Assembly (NCBI RefSeq): GCF_031010195.1
Contig: NZ_JAUAMC010000001.1
Span: 558,001-622,000 of the forward strand
Source: Halomonas sp. SpR8
GTDB lineage: Bacteria; Pseudomonadota; Gammaproteobacteria; Pseudomonadales; Halomonadaceae
Direction of reading: 5' to 3'
DNA: 64,000 nt
Shown: positions 1 through 8,525 of the stretch, one piece after another
How positions within the stretch are numbered: the stretch's first letter is position 1
How the letters are laid out: each line of letters starts with the position of its first letter
Notes under the pieces: model-generated
Told to the model about the DNA's origin: nothing
Database searches by the model: none
The model's input: only the letters and a program-made list of their open reading frames with translations
Position numbers and translations under genes: made by a program

Positions 1-38
1 CGACATGCCTGTTCGTTAAGCTGTCTTAACCAGCTAAC

Positions 39-103
39 TCATCAAGCTTGGTTCTTAAACTTGGTCATCAAGCTGAGTCATCAAACTTAGTCATCAAGTT
101 CTG
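39..103. repeat. Five tandem 13-bp units at the end of the DUF2062 gene
   Basis: Five consecutive 13-bp registers (39-51, 52-64, 65-77, 78-90, 91-103) share the pattern tcatcaaNcttNg; two more degenerate registers may precede them (13-38). The last copies cross the stop codon of the minus-strand DUF2062 gene (stop at 87-89), so the final codons of that gene lie in the repeat. Too short and too variable for a CRISPR array. Confidence 0.85.
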
Positions 104-638
104 CTTTAACCTGTGCGCGCCGCTGCCGACGTTTCTGGCTGCGGCGTTTCCAGTTATGGGAGACGTGCCAGCGCCAGATTAAACGAATGGCAATATTGGC
201 GACGATGGCCAACACTATCGCCGTAGCCAGCGAGCCGACGATCAGTGGCGGCATAATGTCGTGCATCTGTTCGGCTATCCAGTGCGTCGAAATGCGCGAA
301 GGCGCGTCCCGCACGGGCTTGCCCAGTATAACGGTGCCAAGCCAGTAGTTACCGTAAAAGATCAGTGGCATGGTTAATGGGTTAGTGATCCATACCAAAC
401 CCACGGACAGGGCTAAGTTGCAGCGGGTTAGACGAGCGCCCAGCGCGGCGACCACCATCTGAAAAGGGATGGGCAGCATGGCGCAGAATACGCCTACGCT
501 AAACGCATTCGAAACGCTTCGGCGTGTTAGAAGCCACAAACCAGGATCGGCAATCAGCGGCGCCATAAAGCGAAGCGAGCGCTGTTTCCTGATAGTGTCG
601 GGTTTGGGCATGTAGCGCTGCAGGAACCGGCGCGGCAT
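87..638 (-). CDS. DUF2062 membrane protein
   Basis: A 183-residue inner-membrane protein of the DUF2062 family; its function is unknown. The N-terminus carries the family's arginine-rich lead-in (around 16-24) and the conserved Phe-x-x-Met-x-Pro-x-Pro-type stretch near residues 50-60. Three hydrophobic segments are visible at about 45-68, 75-105 and 130-155, followed by a strongly basic tail (about 157-178) expected to be cytoplasmic. It is transcribed away from comEC, an arrangement also seen in pseudomonads. Length is normal for the family. The stop codon lies inside a 13-bp tandem repeat, so the last few residues may vary between strains. Family assignment is firm; role is not known. Confidence 0.85.
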   Translation of the reverse strand: MPRRFLQRYMPKPDTIRKQRSLRFMAPLIADPGLWLLTRRSVSNAFSVGVFCAMLPIPFQMVVAALGARLTRCNLALSVGLVWITNPLTMPLIFYGNYWLGTVILGKPVRDAPSRISTHWIAEQMHDIMPPLIVGSLATAIVLAIVANIAIRLIWRWHVSHNWKRRSQKRRQRRAQVKAELDD

Positions 639-743
639 TACGGATACTCTTACCTATCGATGGGGCCATTATCCATATAGAGCTGCCCTTCGGCTATACA
701 GAGTAGGTTTAGGCCATCAACGAACATTCGCCAGGAGGGTTCT

Positions 744-3047
744 ATGCGTTTAGGGGTTGCTATGCCAGCCGCTATAGCGGCGCTCATGGGCGGGCTGTTT
801 GCGTGGTATAGCCACCTCTCCGGGTTAACTTCAAACACATATGGTGGTGTTTTGGTGGCCGCGTTACTGCTATTAGCATGGCGGCCCCGCTTGAGTATTT
901 GGCTTTTGGTTGGCCTGTGGGTGTTTGCAGGTGTTCAACGTGAATGGTCGAGCCGCTTACCGGCAGGATTAAGTGGTGAAGATGTTGCCGTTGAGGCCAC
1001 TATTTTGACCGCTCAGCCGGTGGGCGATGCAACGCGTCTGCTGTTAGCCGTTAACAACTGCCACAGCTATTTAAAGAGTTCTTCAAATAGCGTTTCCATT
1101 AACCCTCCCCAACGCCCCAGCTGTTCAGCGCTTGGTAAGGTGCGCGTCACCGCCTATAGCGATGATGTGTTTAAGCCCGGCGAGCAGTGGCAGTTGACGC
1201 TACGTCTACGCCCACCCAGTGGCTTTGCCAACCCTGATACTTTTAACTATGAACAGTGGCTATGGCGAGAAGGTATTCACGCCACCGGCTACCTGCGTCA
1301 AGACCCAGCTCCTGCCCGGTTATCCTCGGCTGGCCCTTCGCTTCGTCAGCTTGGGCTGGACTTTCTAGCTCGCCAGGCGCTTGAAGAGCAGACTAAACGC
1401 TGGTTGGCGGCGTTGACATTGGGTGATAGCGAGCAGCTAACCCAAGACGATTGGTCGCTGCTCAATGCAACGGGTACGACACACTTGGTCGTGATTTCAG
1501 GGCTGCATGTGGGGCTGGTGGCATCGTTTGTGTTGCTGCTGGCCAAGCTGGTTGCGCGATTAACCACGCCGAGCAACTGGCGGATGCGCACTTGGCCGTG
1601 GTGGTCAGCGGCGGTTGCCTGCATCGGATATGCCGCGCTTGCTGGGATGGCGCCGCCGGCCATGCGGGCGATGGTGATGACGCTGATTGGGCTGTGGGTG
1701 CTCAGCGGGCGTCATGCGCCTGGGCCTTGGCAAGCGTGGTGGCTGGCGCTTGCGCTGGTATTAATGGTTGATCCACTGGCGTTATGGCGGCCCGGCATGT
1801 GGCTGTCATTTGTAGCGGTAGCGTGGTTAATCATTATTTGGCAGGGGCGTCAGCGACCAACTGGGATAAAAGGTTGGTGCTGGGCGCTGGTTAGATCGCA
1901 GTTGTTATTAGCACCTCTGATGGCCGCTGCTGTGCTCGTCGCCTTTGGTCGCGTGGCACCAGCTGCACCGCTGATCAATTTAGTTGCTGTGCCCTGGGTA
2001 AGCTCGGTGATGGTGCCCACGGCGCTATTGGGGTGGCTGCTGTCTCCTGTTCCCCTGGTGGGAGAGTTGGTGTGGTGGCTGTTTGAACAGGCACTTAGCG
2101 TTTTCCAGCTGTTGCTGACGCTTGCCGTTCAACACTGGCCATTATGGGAACCTGATCGGCCGCTAACGTATCCGCTCGCCTTCGCACTGTTACTGCTGTC
2201 GTTATGCTGGGGTTTACCTGCAGTGCTTTCGGGGCTGCGGCTTGCTGCCACTGCCCTGGTTGTAGCGCTGCCGTGGTGGACGATTTCGTCATCGACTTCC
2301 CAGAATGCGCTCAAAGTTAGCGTGTACGATGTGGGGCAGGGACAGTTAATAGAACTGCGCAGCCAAAATTACCGCCTTCTGTACGATACCGGACCGCGAT
2401 TTCGTGGCGGCTTTATGCCGTTAGAAACCCTATGGTCGCCGGGCCAGCAGTTTGATCAGGTGATCGTTAGCCACGCCGATAATGACCATGCGGGTGGCGT
2501 TAGCGCCTTAAAAACTGATCATCAGGTTGACCAGTGGATGGCACCAGCAGGTGAGACGCTGCCCATTTCTAGCGTTGCCTGCCAGCGCGGCCAAGCGTGG
2601 CGGCGTGATGGCATAAGCTATCGCATCTTATGGCCGCCTGCGGGTGAAAATACGCTCTCGGCGAATGATCGCTCCTGCGTGTTAGAGGTAAGCGTTGGTG
2701 ATCAGCGACTGCTGATCACCGGGGATGTGAGCACGGATATAGAAAGACGCTTTTTGCGCGACGTTGAGTCACCTGTTTCAGTTCTTGTGGCGGGGCATCA
2801 CGGTAGCGGCACTAGCTCGGGTATTCAGTTTGTTCGTCGCAGCGCGCCTGAGCAGGTTATTTTTAGCGCCGGGCGGAATAACCCCTTTCAGCATCCGGTC
2901 GACTCCGTTGTACGACGTTTTCGTCAACAAGGCAGTTGCCTATGGAGCACGGCCCACGACGGTGCGCTGCGTTTTTGGCTCAACGCGGCTCAACCCATTA
3001 ACGTTAAAACGACGCGCCCACTGATAGGACGAGGCAACCAGTGTTGA
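744..3047 (+). CDS. comEC: ComEC/Rec2 DNA internalisation protein
   Basis: A 767-residue polytopic inner-membrane protein expected to form the channel that carries single-stranded DNA into the cytoplasm in natural transformation. Order of parts: two N-terminal membrane helices with a DUF4131/OB-like region (to about 190), the Competence membrane domain (about 200-500, with the LTLGD and ISGLHVGL-type stretches), and a C-terminal metallo-beta-lactamase-like domain. That last domain shows VYDVGQG near 525, the metal-binding motif SHADNDHAGG near 575 and GHHGS near 680. The ATG has a full aggagg site six bases upstream. Length is normal (E. coli homologue about 750). No other competence genes are in the window, so competence itself is not shown. 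Confidence 0.95.
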   Translation: MRLGVAMPAAIAALMGGLFAWYSHLSGLTSNTYGGVLVAALLLLAWRPRLSIWLLVGLWVFAGVQREWSSRLPAGLSGEDVAVEATILTAQPVGDATRLLLAVNNCHSYLKSSSNSVSINPPQRPSCSALGKVRVTAYSDDVFKPGEQWQLTLRLRPPSGFANPDTFNYEQWLWREGIHATGYLRQDPAPARLSSAGPSLRQLGLDFLARQALEEQTKRWLAALTLGDSEQLTQDDWSLLNATGTTHLVVISGLHVGLVASFVLLLAKLVARLTTPSNWRMRTWPWWSAAVACIGYAALAGMAPPAMRAMVMTLIGLWVLSGRHAPGPWQAWWLALALVLMVDPLALWRPGMWLSFVAVAWLIIIWQGRQRPTGIKGWCWALVRSQLLLAPLMAAAVLVAFGRVAPAAPLINLVAVPWVSSVMVPTALLGWLLSPVPLVGELVWWLFEQALSVFQLLLTLAVQHWPLWEPDRPLTYPLAFALLLLSLCWGLPAVLSGLRLAATALVVALPWWTISSSTSQNALKVSVYDVGQGQLIELRSQNYRLLYDTGPRFRGGFMPLETLWSPGQQFDQVIVSHADNDHAGGVSALKTDHQVDQWMAPAGETLPISSVACQRGQAWRRDGISYRILWPPAGENTLSANDRSCVLEVSVGDQRLLITGDVSTDIERRFLRDVESPVSVLVAGHHGSGTSSGIQFVRRSAPEQVIFSAGRNNPFQHPVDSVVRRFRQQGSCLWSTAHDGALRFWLNAAQPINVKTTRPLIGRGNQC

Positions 3048-3119
3048 AGCGCGTCGCCATCAGGTAGAATTCCCCGCATTGCATACTATAGGCCCTTGGG
3101 TCTTCGGCCAGGAGCGCGT

Positions 3120-4856
3120 GTGACTGATTCAGGTTGGGTTATCTATAAACGGTTGTTGGGCTATGTAAAGCCGCATTGGCGTGCTTTTGCGCTGGCAGTG
3201 GTGGGATTTGTGGTTTACGCCGCATCGAGTACCGCGCTGGCAGAAATGATGAAGCGTTTAATTGATGGCATTCAAAACCCGGATGCGGCCTTTCGGCTAT
3301 TTCTACCGCTGTTTGTGATTATTATGTTTTCCGCTCGGGGGCTAGGTACTTTTTTAAGCACCTATTTTATGGCTTATGTGGGCCGCTACGTGATTCATAC
3401 CCTGCGCTGCGACGTGTTTGCCCATCTACTCCATCTGCCCGGCTGGTTTTTTGACCACCACTCCAGCGGTCAACTGGTGTCGCGGGTGACCTACCACGTT
3501 GAACAAGTCGCGGGGGCGGCTACCAAGGCGGTAACGATTATTCTCCGTGAAGGCCTGTTCGTGGTCGGCCTGGTACTCTATCTGCTCTGGACTAACTGGA
3601 TGCTAACGCTGCTGTTTTTGGGCGTGACGCCGATCATTGCCGTGGTGGTTAGCTACGTCAGCAAGCGTTTTAGGCGCATTTCAAAGCGCATTCAGCACTC
3701 TATGGGCGATGTGACTCATATCGCTTCGGAAGCGCTGTCGGGATACCGCGTGGTGCGTACCCACGGCGCTGAAGAGTATGAAAAGCAGCGTTTTGAGCGG
3801 GTGAGTGAAGAGAATCGCCGTCAGAGCATGAAGGAAGCCATGACCCGGGCCGTCAGTTCCCCGGTGATTCTAATGCTGGTAGCGATCTCCATGGCCATAC
3901 TGGTCTGGCTGGCGATGGCGCCCTCGCTGATGGAGAACATGACGCCCGGTGAGTTTGTCGCCTTTATCACCGCTGCGGCTCTGATGATAAAACCGGTGCG
4001 CCAATTAACCGAGATCAATGGTGAAATTCAGAAGGGGCTGGCGGCAGCGTCTGAGCTTTTTGGGTTGCTGGACATGACGCCCGAACAGAATAACGGCAAG
4101 CACGTTGCCAACCGCTTAAGCGGTGATGTGATGATCGATAATGTCAGTTTCCGTTATGCAGAGGATCAGCCTGAAGTGCTGCATAACATTAATCTGCGCT
4201 TAGCGCCGGGAGAGTTAGTCGCTATTGTGGGTCGGTCGGGAAGCGGTAAGTCAACGCTGGTCAGCCTGCTGCCGCGCTTTTATCGACCCAGCGAAGGGAG
4301 TATAAGCATTGATGGCATTAATGTTGATGAGTACGCGCTTGGGCCGCTGCGTCAACAAATTGCCTTGGTGTCTCAGCAGGTGACGCTATTTAATGCCTCT
4401 ATTGCCGATAATATTGCTTATGGCGTGAAAAATGCAAACCTTCAAGCCATCAAAGCCGCTGCTGAAGCCGCCTATGCCCATGAGTTTATTGATAAACTGC
4501 CAGATGGCTATGCCACTATAGTGGGCGAAAACGGCGTGATGCTCTCTGGAGGTCAGCGCCAGCGACTGGCGATTGCCCGTGCGATATTTAAAGATGCCCC
4601 GTTGCTGGTGTTGGATGAAGCCACCTCTGCACTGGACACAGAGTCTGAGCGCTATATTCAAAAAGCCCTTGAGCGGGTTTGTGAAGGGCGTACCACGCTG
4701 GTAATTGCCCACCGCCTGTCGACCATTGAGCGGGCCGACCGAATTGTGGTGATGGATCAAGGGTGCATTATCGAAGAAGGGCCGCACCAAGTGCTGCTGG
4801 ATGCCAATGGCGCTTATGCAGCACTGCATCAGCTTCAGTTTCAAGAGGCGCTATGA
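3120..4856 (+). CDS. msbA: MsbA lipid A/phospholipid flippase (ABC exporter)
   Basis: A 578-residue half-transporter with fused membrane and ATPase domains that flips core-lipid A across the inner membrane. The six-helix domain covers about 20-310. The nucleotide-binding domain shows Walker A GRSGSGKST near 370, signature LSGGQRQR near 474, Walker B LLVLDEATSALD near 494 and the switch His in IAHRLST. I chose the GTG at 3120 because aggag lies five bases before it and the product then begins at the usual family position; an upstream in-frame ATG at 3096 would add eight residues without a good ribosome site. The stop overlaps the lpxK start as ATGA, so the two are translationally coupled. Confidence 0.95.
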   Translation: MTDSGWVIYKRLLGYVKPHWRAFALAVVGFVVYAASSTALAEMMKRLIDGIQNPDAAFRLFLPLFVIIMFSARGLGTFLSTYFMAYVGRYVIHTLRCDVFAHLLHLPGWFFDHHSSGQLVSRVTYHVEQVAGAATKAVTIILREGLFVVGLVLYLLWTNWMLTLLFLGVTPIIAVVVSYVSKRFRRISKRIQHSMGDVTHIASEALSGYRVVRTHGAEEYEKQRFERVSEENRRQSMKEAMTRAVSSPVILMLVAISMAILVWLAMAPSLMENMTPGEFVAFITAAALMIKPVRQLTEINGEIQKGLAAASELFGLLDMTPEQNNGKHVANRLSGDVMIDNVSFRYAEDQPEVLHNINLRLAPGELVAIVGRSGSGKSTLVSLLPRFYRPSEGSISIDGINVDEYALGPLRQQIALVSQQVTLFNASIADNIAYGVKNANLQAIKAAAEAAYAHEFIDKLPDGYATIVGENGVMLSGGQRQRLAIARAIFKDAPLLVLDEATSALDTESERYIQKALERVCEGRTTLVIAHRLSTIERADRIVVMDQGCIIEEGPHQVLLDANGAYAALHQLQFQEAL

Positions 4857-5872
4857 CGCTGGCACAGCGCTGGCTGAAGGGCGCTTACCAAGGCAGCCGT
4901 TGGTTATCGCCGTTGGCTCCCCTAGGCGCGCTGTATCAGTGGGGCATGGCGCGGCGTGAAAACGCCTACCGTAGCGGAACAAAAGACGCCTGGAAGGCAG
5001 CAGTACCGGTTATCGTAGTAGGCAATATTACGCTAGGCGGCACCGGGAAGTCGCCGCTGGTGGCGTGGTTAGCCAACTGGCTGGTGGCCCAAGGCTGGTC
5101 GCCGGGAATCGTTAGCCGTGGCTATGGCGGAAAAGCGCGGTATTATCCCTTATTCGTCACCGCCAGCACCAACGTTATCGAGAGTGGCGATGAGCCGCTG
5201 ATGCTGGCACAGCAAACGGGGTTGCCGGTGGTAGCCGACCCTCAGCGTGCGCGGGGTGCCCAGGCATTAGTGGCGGCGGGCTGCGATATTATCCTTAGCG
5301 ACGACGGTTTGCAGCATCTAGCGCTGGCCCGGGATATTGAGCTGGTGGTTATCGATGGCGCTCGCGGGCTAGGCAATGGCCGCTGTCTGCCCGCTGGGCC
5401 GTTACGCGAATCGCCCAGCCGCCTGCAGCGGGTGGATGCGGTGATCGTCAATGGAGGCTCTCAGCAGACGCTGCCTGTTGCTTCTGCCACCACTATGCAG
5501 TTAGCCCCGTTGTGCTGGCGCCGCCTTGAAGATGGCGAGCGCTTCCCGCTAACGCCACTGCCGTTTACGTTGCCGGTGCACGCGGTGGCGGGTATCGGCC
5601 ATCCTGAGCGTTTTTTTCGCACGCTGACCACTTTGGGTGTCGAAGGCGACTGGCACCCGCTCGCTGATCACCAGCAATATAGCGCTGACGCGCTAAGCTT
5701 TACCGATATACGCCCCGTTATTATGACCGCCAAAGACGCTGTTAAGTGCTACGCCATAGCGCCGACTAATAGCTGGGTATTAGACGTGGAAGCCACGCTT
5801 CCATCCGAATTTGAGCATTGGCTGGCAGCACGGCTGTCGGCACTTTCCCAAAGGAGATACGCGCATGGATAA
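4853..5872 (+). CDS. lpxK: Tetraacyldisaccharide 4'-kinase
   Basis: A 339-residue enzyme that phosphorylates the 4' position of tetraacyldisaccharide-1-phosphate, giving lipid IVA, at the inner face of the membrane. An N-terminal hydrophobic anchor (about 15-30) precedes the P-loop GNITLGGTGKSP at about 57-68; the SRGYGG and SDDGLQH motifs follow at about 87 and 145. The start overlaps the msbA stop by four bases, and the stop overlaps ycaR by eight, so msbA-lpxK-ycaR-kdsB is one tightly packed LPS operon. A longer reading frame from 4763 exists but would run deep into msbA and is not needed. Confidence 0.95.
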   Translation: MTLAQRWLKGAYQGSRWLSPLAPLGALYQWGMARRENAYRSGTKDAWKAAVPVIVVGNITLGGTGKSPLVAWLANWLVAQGWSPGIVSRGYGGKARYYPLFVTASTNVIESGDEPLMLAQQTGLPVVADPQRARGAQALVAAGCDIILSDDGLQHLALARDIELVVIDGARGLGNGRCLPAGPLRESPSRLQRVDAVIVNGGSQQTLPVASATTMQLAPLCWRRLEDGERFPLTPLPFTLPVHAVAGIGHPERFFRTLTTLGVEGDWHPLADHQQYSADALSFTDIRPVIMTAKDAVKCYAIAPTNSWVLDVEATLPSEFEHWLAARLSALSQRRYAHG

Positions 5873-6086
5873 GGAACTGCTGGCAATGCTGGTCTGCCCG
5901 TTGTGTAACGGCAAGCTGAAATATGACCGCGAGGCTCAAGAGCTGCGCTGTCACTACGATGGCTTGGCCTATCCCATTCAAGAGGGAATTCCGGTGATGT
6001 TGCCTGAAGAGGCTCGTGTTATGGATGCAGATGAGAAACTGCACAGCTCTTCAGGACGCTCTTCAGGACGTGCCGGAGGCGCTTAA
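5865..6086 (+). CDS. ycaR: Trm112/YcaR-type small zinc-ribbon-like protein
   Basis: A 73-residue protein of the Trm112 (UPF0434/YcaR) family; its exact role in gammaproteobacteria is unsettled. The conserved start [17 protein letters not shown] carries the CPLC pair, and the [16 protein letters not shown] stretch is the usual family end. After that comes a Ser/Gly/Arg tail made partly by a perfect 12-bp duplication (6046-6057 and 6058-6069), so the tail is longer than in E. coli (60 residues). aaggag sits eight bases before the ATG. It overlaps lpxK by eight bases, and its stop shares bases with the kdsB ATG (TAATG). Confidence 0.92.
   Translation: MDKELLAMLVCPLCNGKLKYDREAQELRCHYDGLAYPIQEGIPVMLPEEARVMDADEKLHSSSGRSSGRAGGA
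6046..6069. repeat. Perfect 12-bp tandem duplication in ycaR
   Basis: Two identical 12-bp copies (gctcttcaggac) lie side by side near the 3' end of ycaR and encode the Ser-Ser-Gly-Arg duplication in its tail. Being in frame, it lengthens the protein without breaking it. Confidence 0.9.
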
Positions 6087-6847
6087 TGGCTTTCCCTGAA
6101 TTTACCGTTGTCGTGCCTGCACGCTATGGCTCCACTCGACTACCGGGCAAACCACTGCTTGAAATCGCCGGGGAGCCGATGGTCGCCCACGTGTGGCGAC
6201 GCGCCTGTCAAAGCCATGCAAGTCGCGTAGTTGTTGCCACCGACGATGTCCGCATTCGCGACGCCATGCTGCCATACGGTGCCGAAGTGATCATGACCCG
6301 CGCGGATCATCCTTCAGGCACCGACCGCTTAGCAGAAGTGGCTGATATCTTGGCGTTGGCGGATGACGCGCTGTTGGTCAATGTTCAGGGCGACGAGCCG
6401 TTAATCCCGCCCGCGCTGATTGACCAAGTGGCCCTCCGCCTGGCTGAAGATCAGGATGCTTCAATCGCCACGTTGGCTGAACCGATTAACGATGTTGCAA
6501 CGCTGTTCAATCCCAATGCGGTTAAGGTAGTGCGCACGCTTCAGGGCCGGGCGCTGTACTTTTCACGGGCGCCAATTCCCTGGGACCGTGAGCAATTTAA
6601 GCAGCCGCCCACGCTGCTGGCGACGGATGCTTGGCTGCGTCATATCGGCCTATATGCCTACCGCGCAAGCTTTTTAGCCGCCTACCGCGACTGGCCAGCC
6701 TCAAGTCTTGAGCAGCTCGAACAGCTTGAACAGCTGCGCGCACTGCAGAACGGCCACATTATTCAAGTGGCCTTAGCCTGTGAAGTAAATCCAGCCGGTG
6801 TCGATACGGCTGAGGATCTAGCGCGGGTTCGGGCGCTGTTAACATAG
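6086..6847 (+). CDS. kdsB: 3-deoxy-manno-octulosonate cytidylyltransferase (CMP-KDO synthetase)
   Basis: A 253-residue cytosolic enzyme that activates KDO with CTP for transfer to lipid A. The nucleotide-binding start [17 protein letters not shown] (about 6-22) and the VQGDEPLI motif near 98 are intact, as are ATDDVRI and the C-terminal [12 protein letters not shown]. Length matches E. coli (248). The ATG overlaps the ycaR stop by one base, making it the last gene of the msbA-lpxK-ycaR-kdsB run. A 26-bp segment ending at the stop is repeated immediately downstream. Confidence 0.96.
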   Translation: MAFPEFTVVVPARYGSTRLPGKPLLEIAGEPMVAHVWRRACQSHASRVVVATDDVRIRDAMLPYGAEVIMTRADHPSGTDRLAEVADILALADDALLVNVQGDEPLIPPALIDQVALRLAEDQDASIATLAEPINDVATLFNPNAVKVVRTLQGRALYFSRAPIPWDREQFKQPPTLLATDAWLRHIGLYAYRASFLAAYRDWPASSLEQLEQLEQLRALQNGHIIQVALACEVNPAGVDTAEDLARVRALLT

Positions 6848-6890
6848 CGCGGGTAAGGGCGCTGCTCATGACTAGCGCTGGCGCGGGTGC
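6819..6890. repeat. 26-28-bp tandem repeat over the kdsB stop
   Basis: The segment tagcgcgggttcgggcgctg (from 6819) recurs from 6845 as tagcgcgggtaagggcgctg, with a shortened third copy beginning near 6873. Copy two begins exactly at the kdsB stop codon, so it looks like a duplication of the gene's 3' end that now lies outside the gene. Confidence 0.75.
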
Positions 6891-6924
6891 TACAGAATAA
6901 GCCCAAACGTTAAGGAGAGCTTTG

Positions 6925-7389
6925 GTGAAAGTGTTATTTGTGTGTCTTGGCAATATTTGTCGTTCACCTACTGCAGAAGGTGTTTTCCGCCGTGCTCTTG
7001 AGCGGGCTGGAATAGCTGATCAGGTTGAGATTGACTCGTGCGGTGTGGGCGTTTGGCATATGGGCGAAGCGCCGGATTCAAGGGCGCAGCAGGCAGCGCT
7101 TAGCCGTGGTATCGATTTAAGTAGCCTGCGTGCTCGCCAGCTAAGCAAGCAGGATTTCAGCGACTTTGACTATGTGCTGGGCATGGATCAAGACAACTTA
7201 CGCGCCATTCGCGCTATGAAACCCTCTAATAGTCAGACTCATGTGGGCCTTTTTTTGGCGTTTGCCGGTACTCCGGATGGCGAAGTCCCCGATCCTTACT
7301 ATGGCGGTGAAGAGGGCTTTGAGAACGTCCTGAATATGATCGAAGCGGCATCAGAAGGGCTGATTCAACACCTTAAGCGTGAGCTCTGA
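6925..7389 (+). CDS. Low-molecular-weight protein-tyrosine phosphatase
   Basis: A 154-residue cytosolic phosphatase. The catalytic loop C-L-G-N-I-C-R-S occupies residues 7-14 (nucleophile Cys7, Arg13), and the general-acid Asp is in the DPYYG motif near 121. aaggag ends seven bases before the GTG at 6925; a TTG three bases earlier is possible but too close to the ribosome site. It lies between kdsB and murB, a position conserved in Pseudomonas. There is no neighbouring tyrosine kinase or capsule gene, so a Wzb-like role in polysaccharide export is not supported here. Confidence 0.92.
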   Translation: MKVLFVCLGNICRSPTAEGVFRRALERAGIADQVEIDSCGVGVWHMGEAPDSRAQQAALSRGIDLSSLRARQLSKQDFSDFDYVLGMDQDNLRAIRAMKPSNSQTHVGLFLAFAGTPDGEVPDPYYGGEEGFENVLNMIEAASEGLIQHLKREL

Positions 7390-7413
7390 TGGCGCAGATG
7401 GGATGCTAAGCTG

Positions 7414-8445
7414 ATGAATATTCTCAGCAACGTCGATTTGACGACCTCCAATACACTGCAACTGCCTTGCCAAGCCGAGTACTTTTCAGCGCCGCGCACA
7501 TTGTCAGCGCTGCGAGCTGTTCTCGCAGATGCGTGCCTTCAGGGGTGGCCAGTTACGCTGTTAGGTGGCGGTAGCAACGTACTACTGCCTGAAAAATTGC
7601 CGGGATTAGTCGTTCAGCCAGCGTTGAATCATTGGTGGCTAAGCCGCCCCGCCGGGCATCAACAGCAGGCCCATAAAGAGCAGATATTTGTCCAGGTAGG
7701 TGCGGGCGTTAATTGGCACGCCTTGGTGATGGAGAGTGCCGCTCGCGGACTTTGGGGTATCGAGAATCTAGCGCTGATCCCCGGTAGTTGTGGCGCAGCG
7801 CCGGTGCAGAACATCGGTGCCTACGGTGTTGAACTTGCCGATACGCTGCAGGCGGTGCAAATCATGGAGATTGCATCAGGCCGTGTTGAATGGTTAAACA
7901 CTCAGCAGTGTGCCTTCGGCTACCGTGACAGTGTGTTTAAAGGTGAGTTGGCCGATAAGGTGGTGATTACTCAACTGATATTGCGCCTGTCGCGCACGCC
8001 GGCAGCGAAGCTTGGGTATGGCGACTTATCTAAGCGAGTAGCCGGCTCCCCCACGCCGCTTGAGGTTGCCGATGCGGTATGTGCCATTCGTCGCGAGAAG
8101 CTGCCCGACCCTCAAGTGCTAGCTAATGCGGGGAGCTTCTTTAAAAACCCCGTTGTCAGCGACGCTTTGGCTGCACAGCTATTGATTGCGCATCCTAAAA
8201 TGCCACATTTTCCACTTCAAAAAGGACAGACCAAGCTCGCGGCAGGCTGGTTGATAGACCAATGTGGCTTAAAGGGTATGCGCGATGGCGCCTTTGGCTT
8301 ACACCAGCATCAAGCGCTGGTGCTGGTTCACTTTGGTGGCGGGGATCGCCAGGGGCTTACCAAAACCGCGAATGATGTCGCCTCCCAGGTTGAGGCACGC
8401 TTTGGCGTTCGACTGGAGCCGGAGCCGCGGTTCATCAATCCATAA
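7414..8445 (+). CDS. murB: UDP-N-acetylenolpyruvoylglucosamine reductase
   Basis: A 343-residue FAD enzyme that reduces UDP-GlcNAc-enolpyruvate to UDP-MurNAc in the cytosol. It is the type I form: FAD-binding LGGGSNVLLP near 50, the GIENLALIPGSCGAAPVQNIGAYG stretch near 115-140, the catalytic Ser in NAGSFFKNP near 245, and a C-terminal region with the usual Glu near the end. Length agrees with E. coli (342). It closes the plus-strand run and is followed by a two-way terminator shared with rne. Confidence 0.96.
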   Translation: MNILSNVDLTTSNTLQLPCQAEYFSAPRTLSALRAVLADACLQGWPVTLLGGGSNVLLPEKLPGLVVQPALNHWWLSRPAGHQQQAHKEQIFVQVGAGVNWHALVMESAARGLWGIENLALIPGSCGAAPVQNIGAYGVELADTLQAVQIMEIASGRVEWLNTQQCAFGYRDSVFKGELADKVVITQLILRLSRTPAAKLGYGDLSKRVAGSPTPLEVADAVCAIRREKLPDPQVLANAGSFFKNPVVSDALAAQLLIAHPKMPHFPLQKGQTKLAAGWLIDQCGLKGMRDGAFGLHQHQALVLVHFGGGDRQGLTKTANDVASQVEARFGVRLEPEPRFINP

Positions 8446-8477
8446 CGCTGCTTACCGTTTTGCTGGCGCTATAACGC

Positions 8478-8502
8478 AAAAACCCCGCCGAGGCGGGGTT
8501 TT
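8478..8502. terminator. Bidirectional terminator between murB and rne
   Basis: A 7-bp GC stem (ccccgcc 8483-8489, ggcgggg 8492-8498) flanked by A5 on the left and T4 on the right, so it can end transcripts from murB and from rne. An almost identical element lies at 48394-48418. Confidence 0.88.
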
Positions 8503-8525
8503 GCTGTTACAACATACGTCCGTTG

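Noticed and set aside
39..103. Possible CRISPR array
   Set aside because: Units are only 13 bp, directly joined without spacers, imperfect, and no cas gene is present.
650..838. 62-residue frame antisense to the comEC start
   Set aside because: It covers the comEC ribosome site and start on the opposite strand and has no coding features.
4386..4844. 152-residue frame antisense to msbA
   Set aside because: Lies wholly in the conserved ABC domain; no start signal or recognisable product.
6706..6738. LEQ-LEQ-LEQ repeat in KdsB as another tandem expansion
   Set aside because: E. coli KdsB has an equal-length segment at this place (SPLEHIEMLEQLRVL), so nothing has been inserted; the likeness of codons is chance or codon bias.
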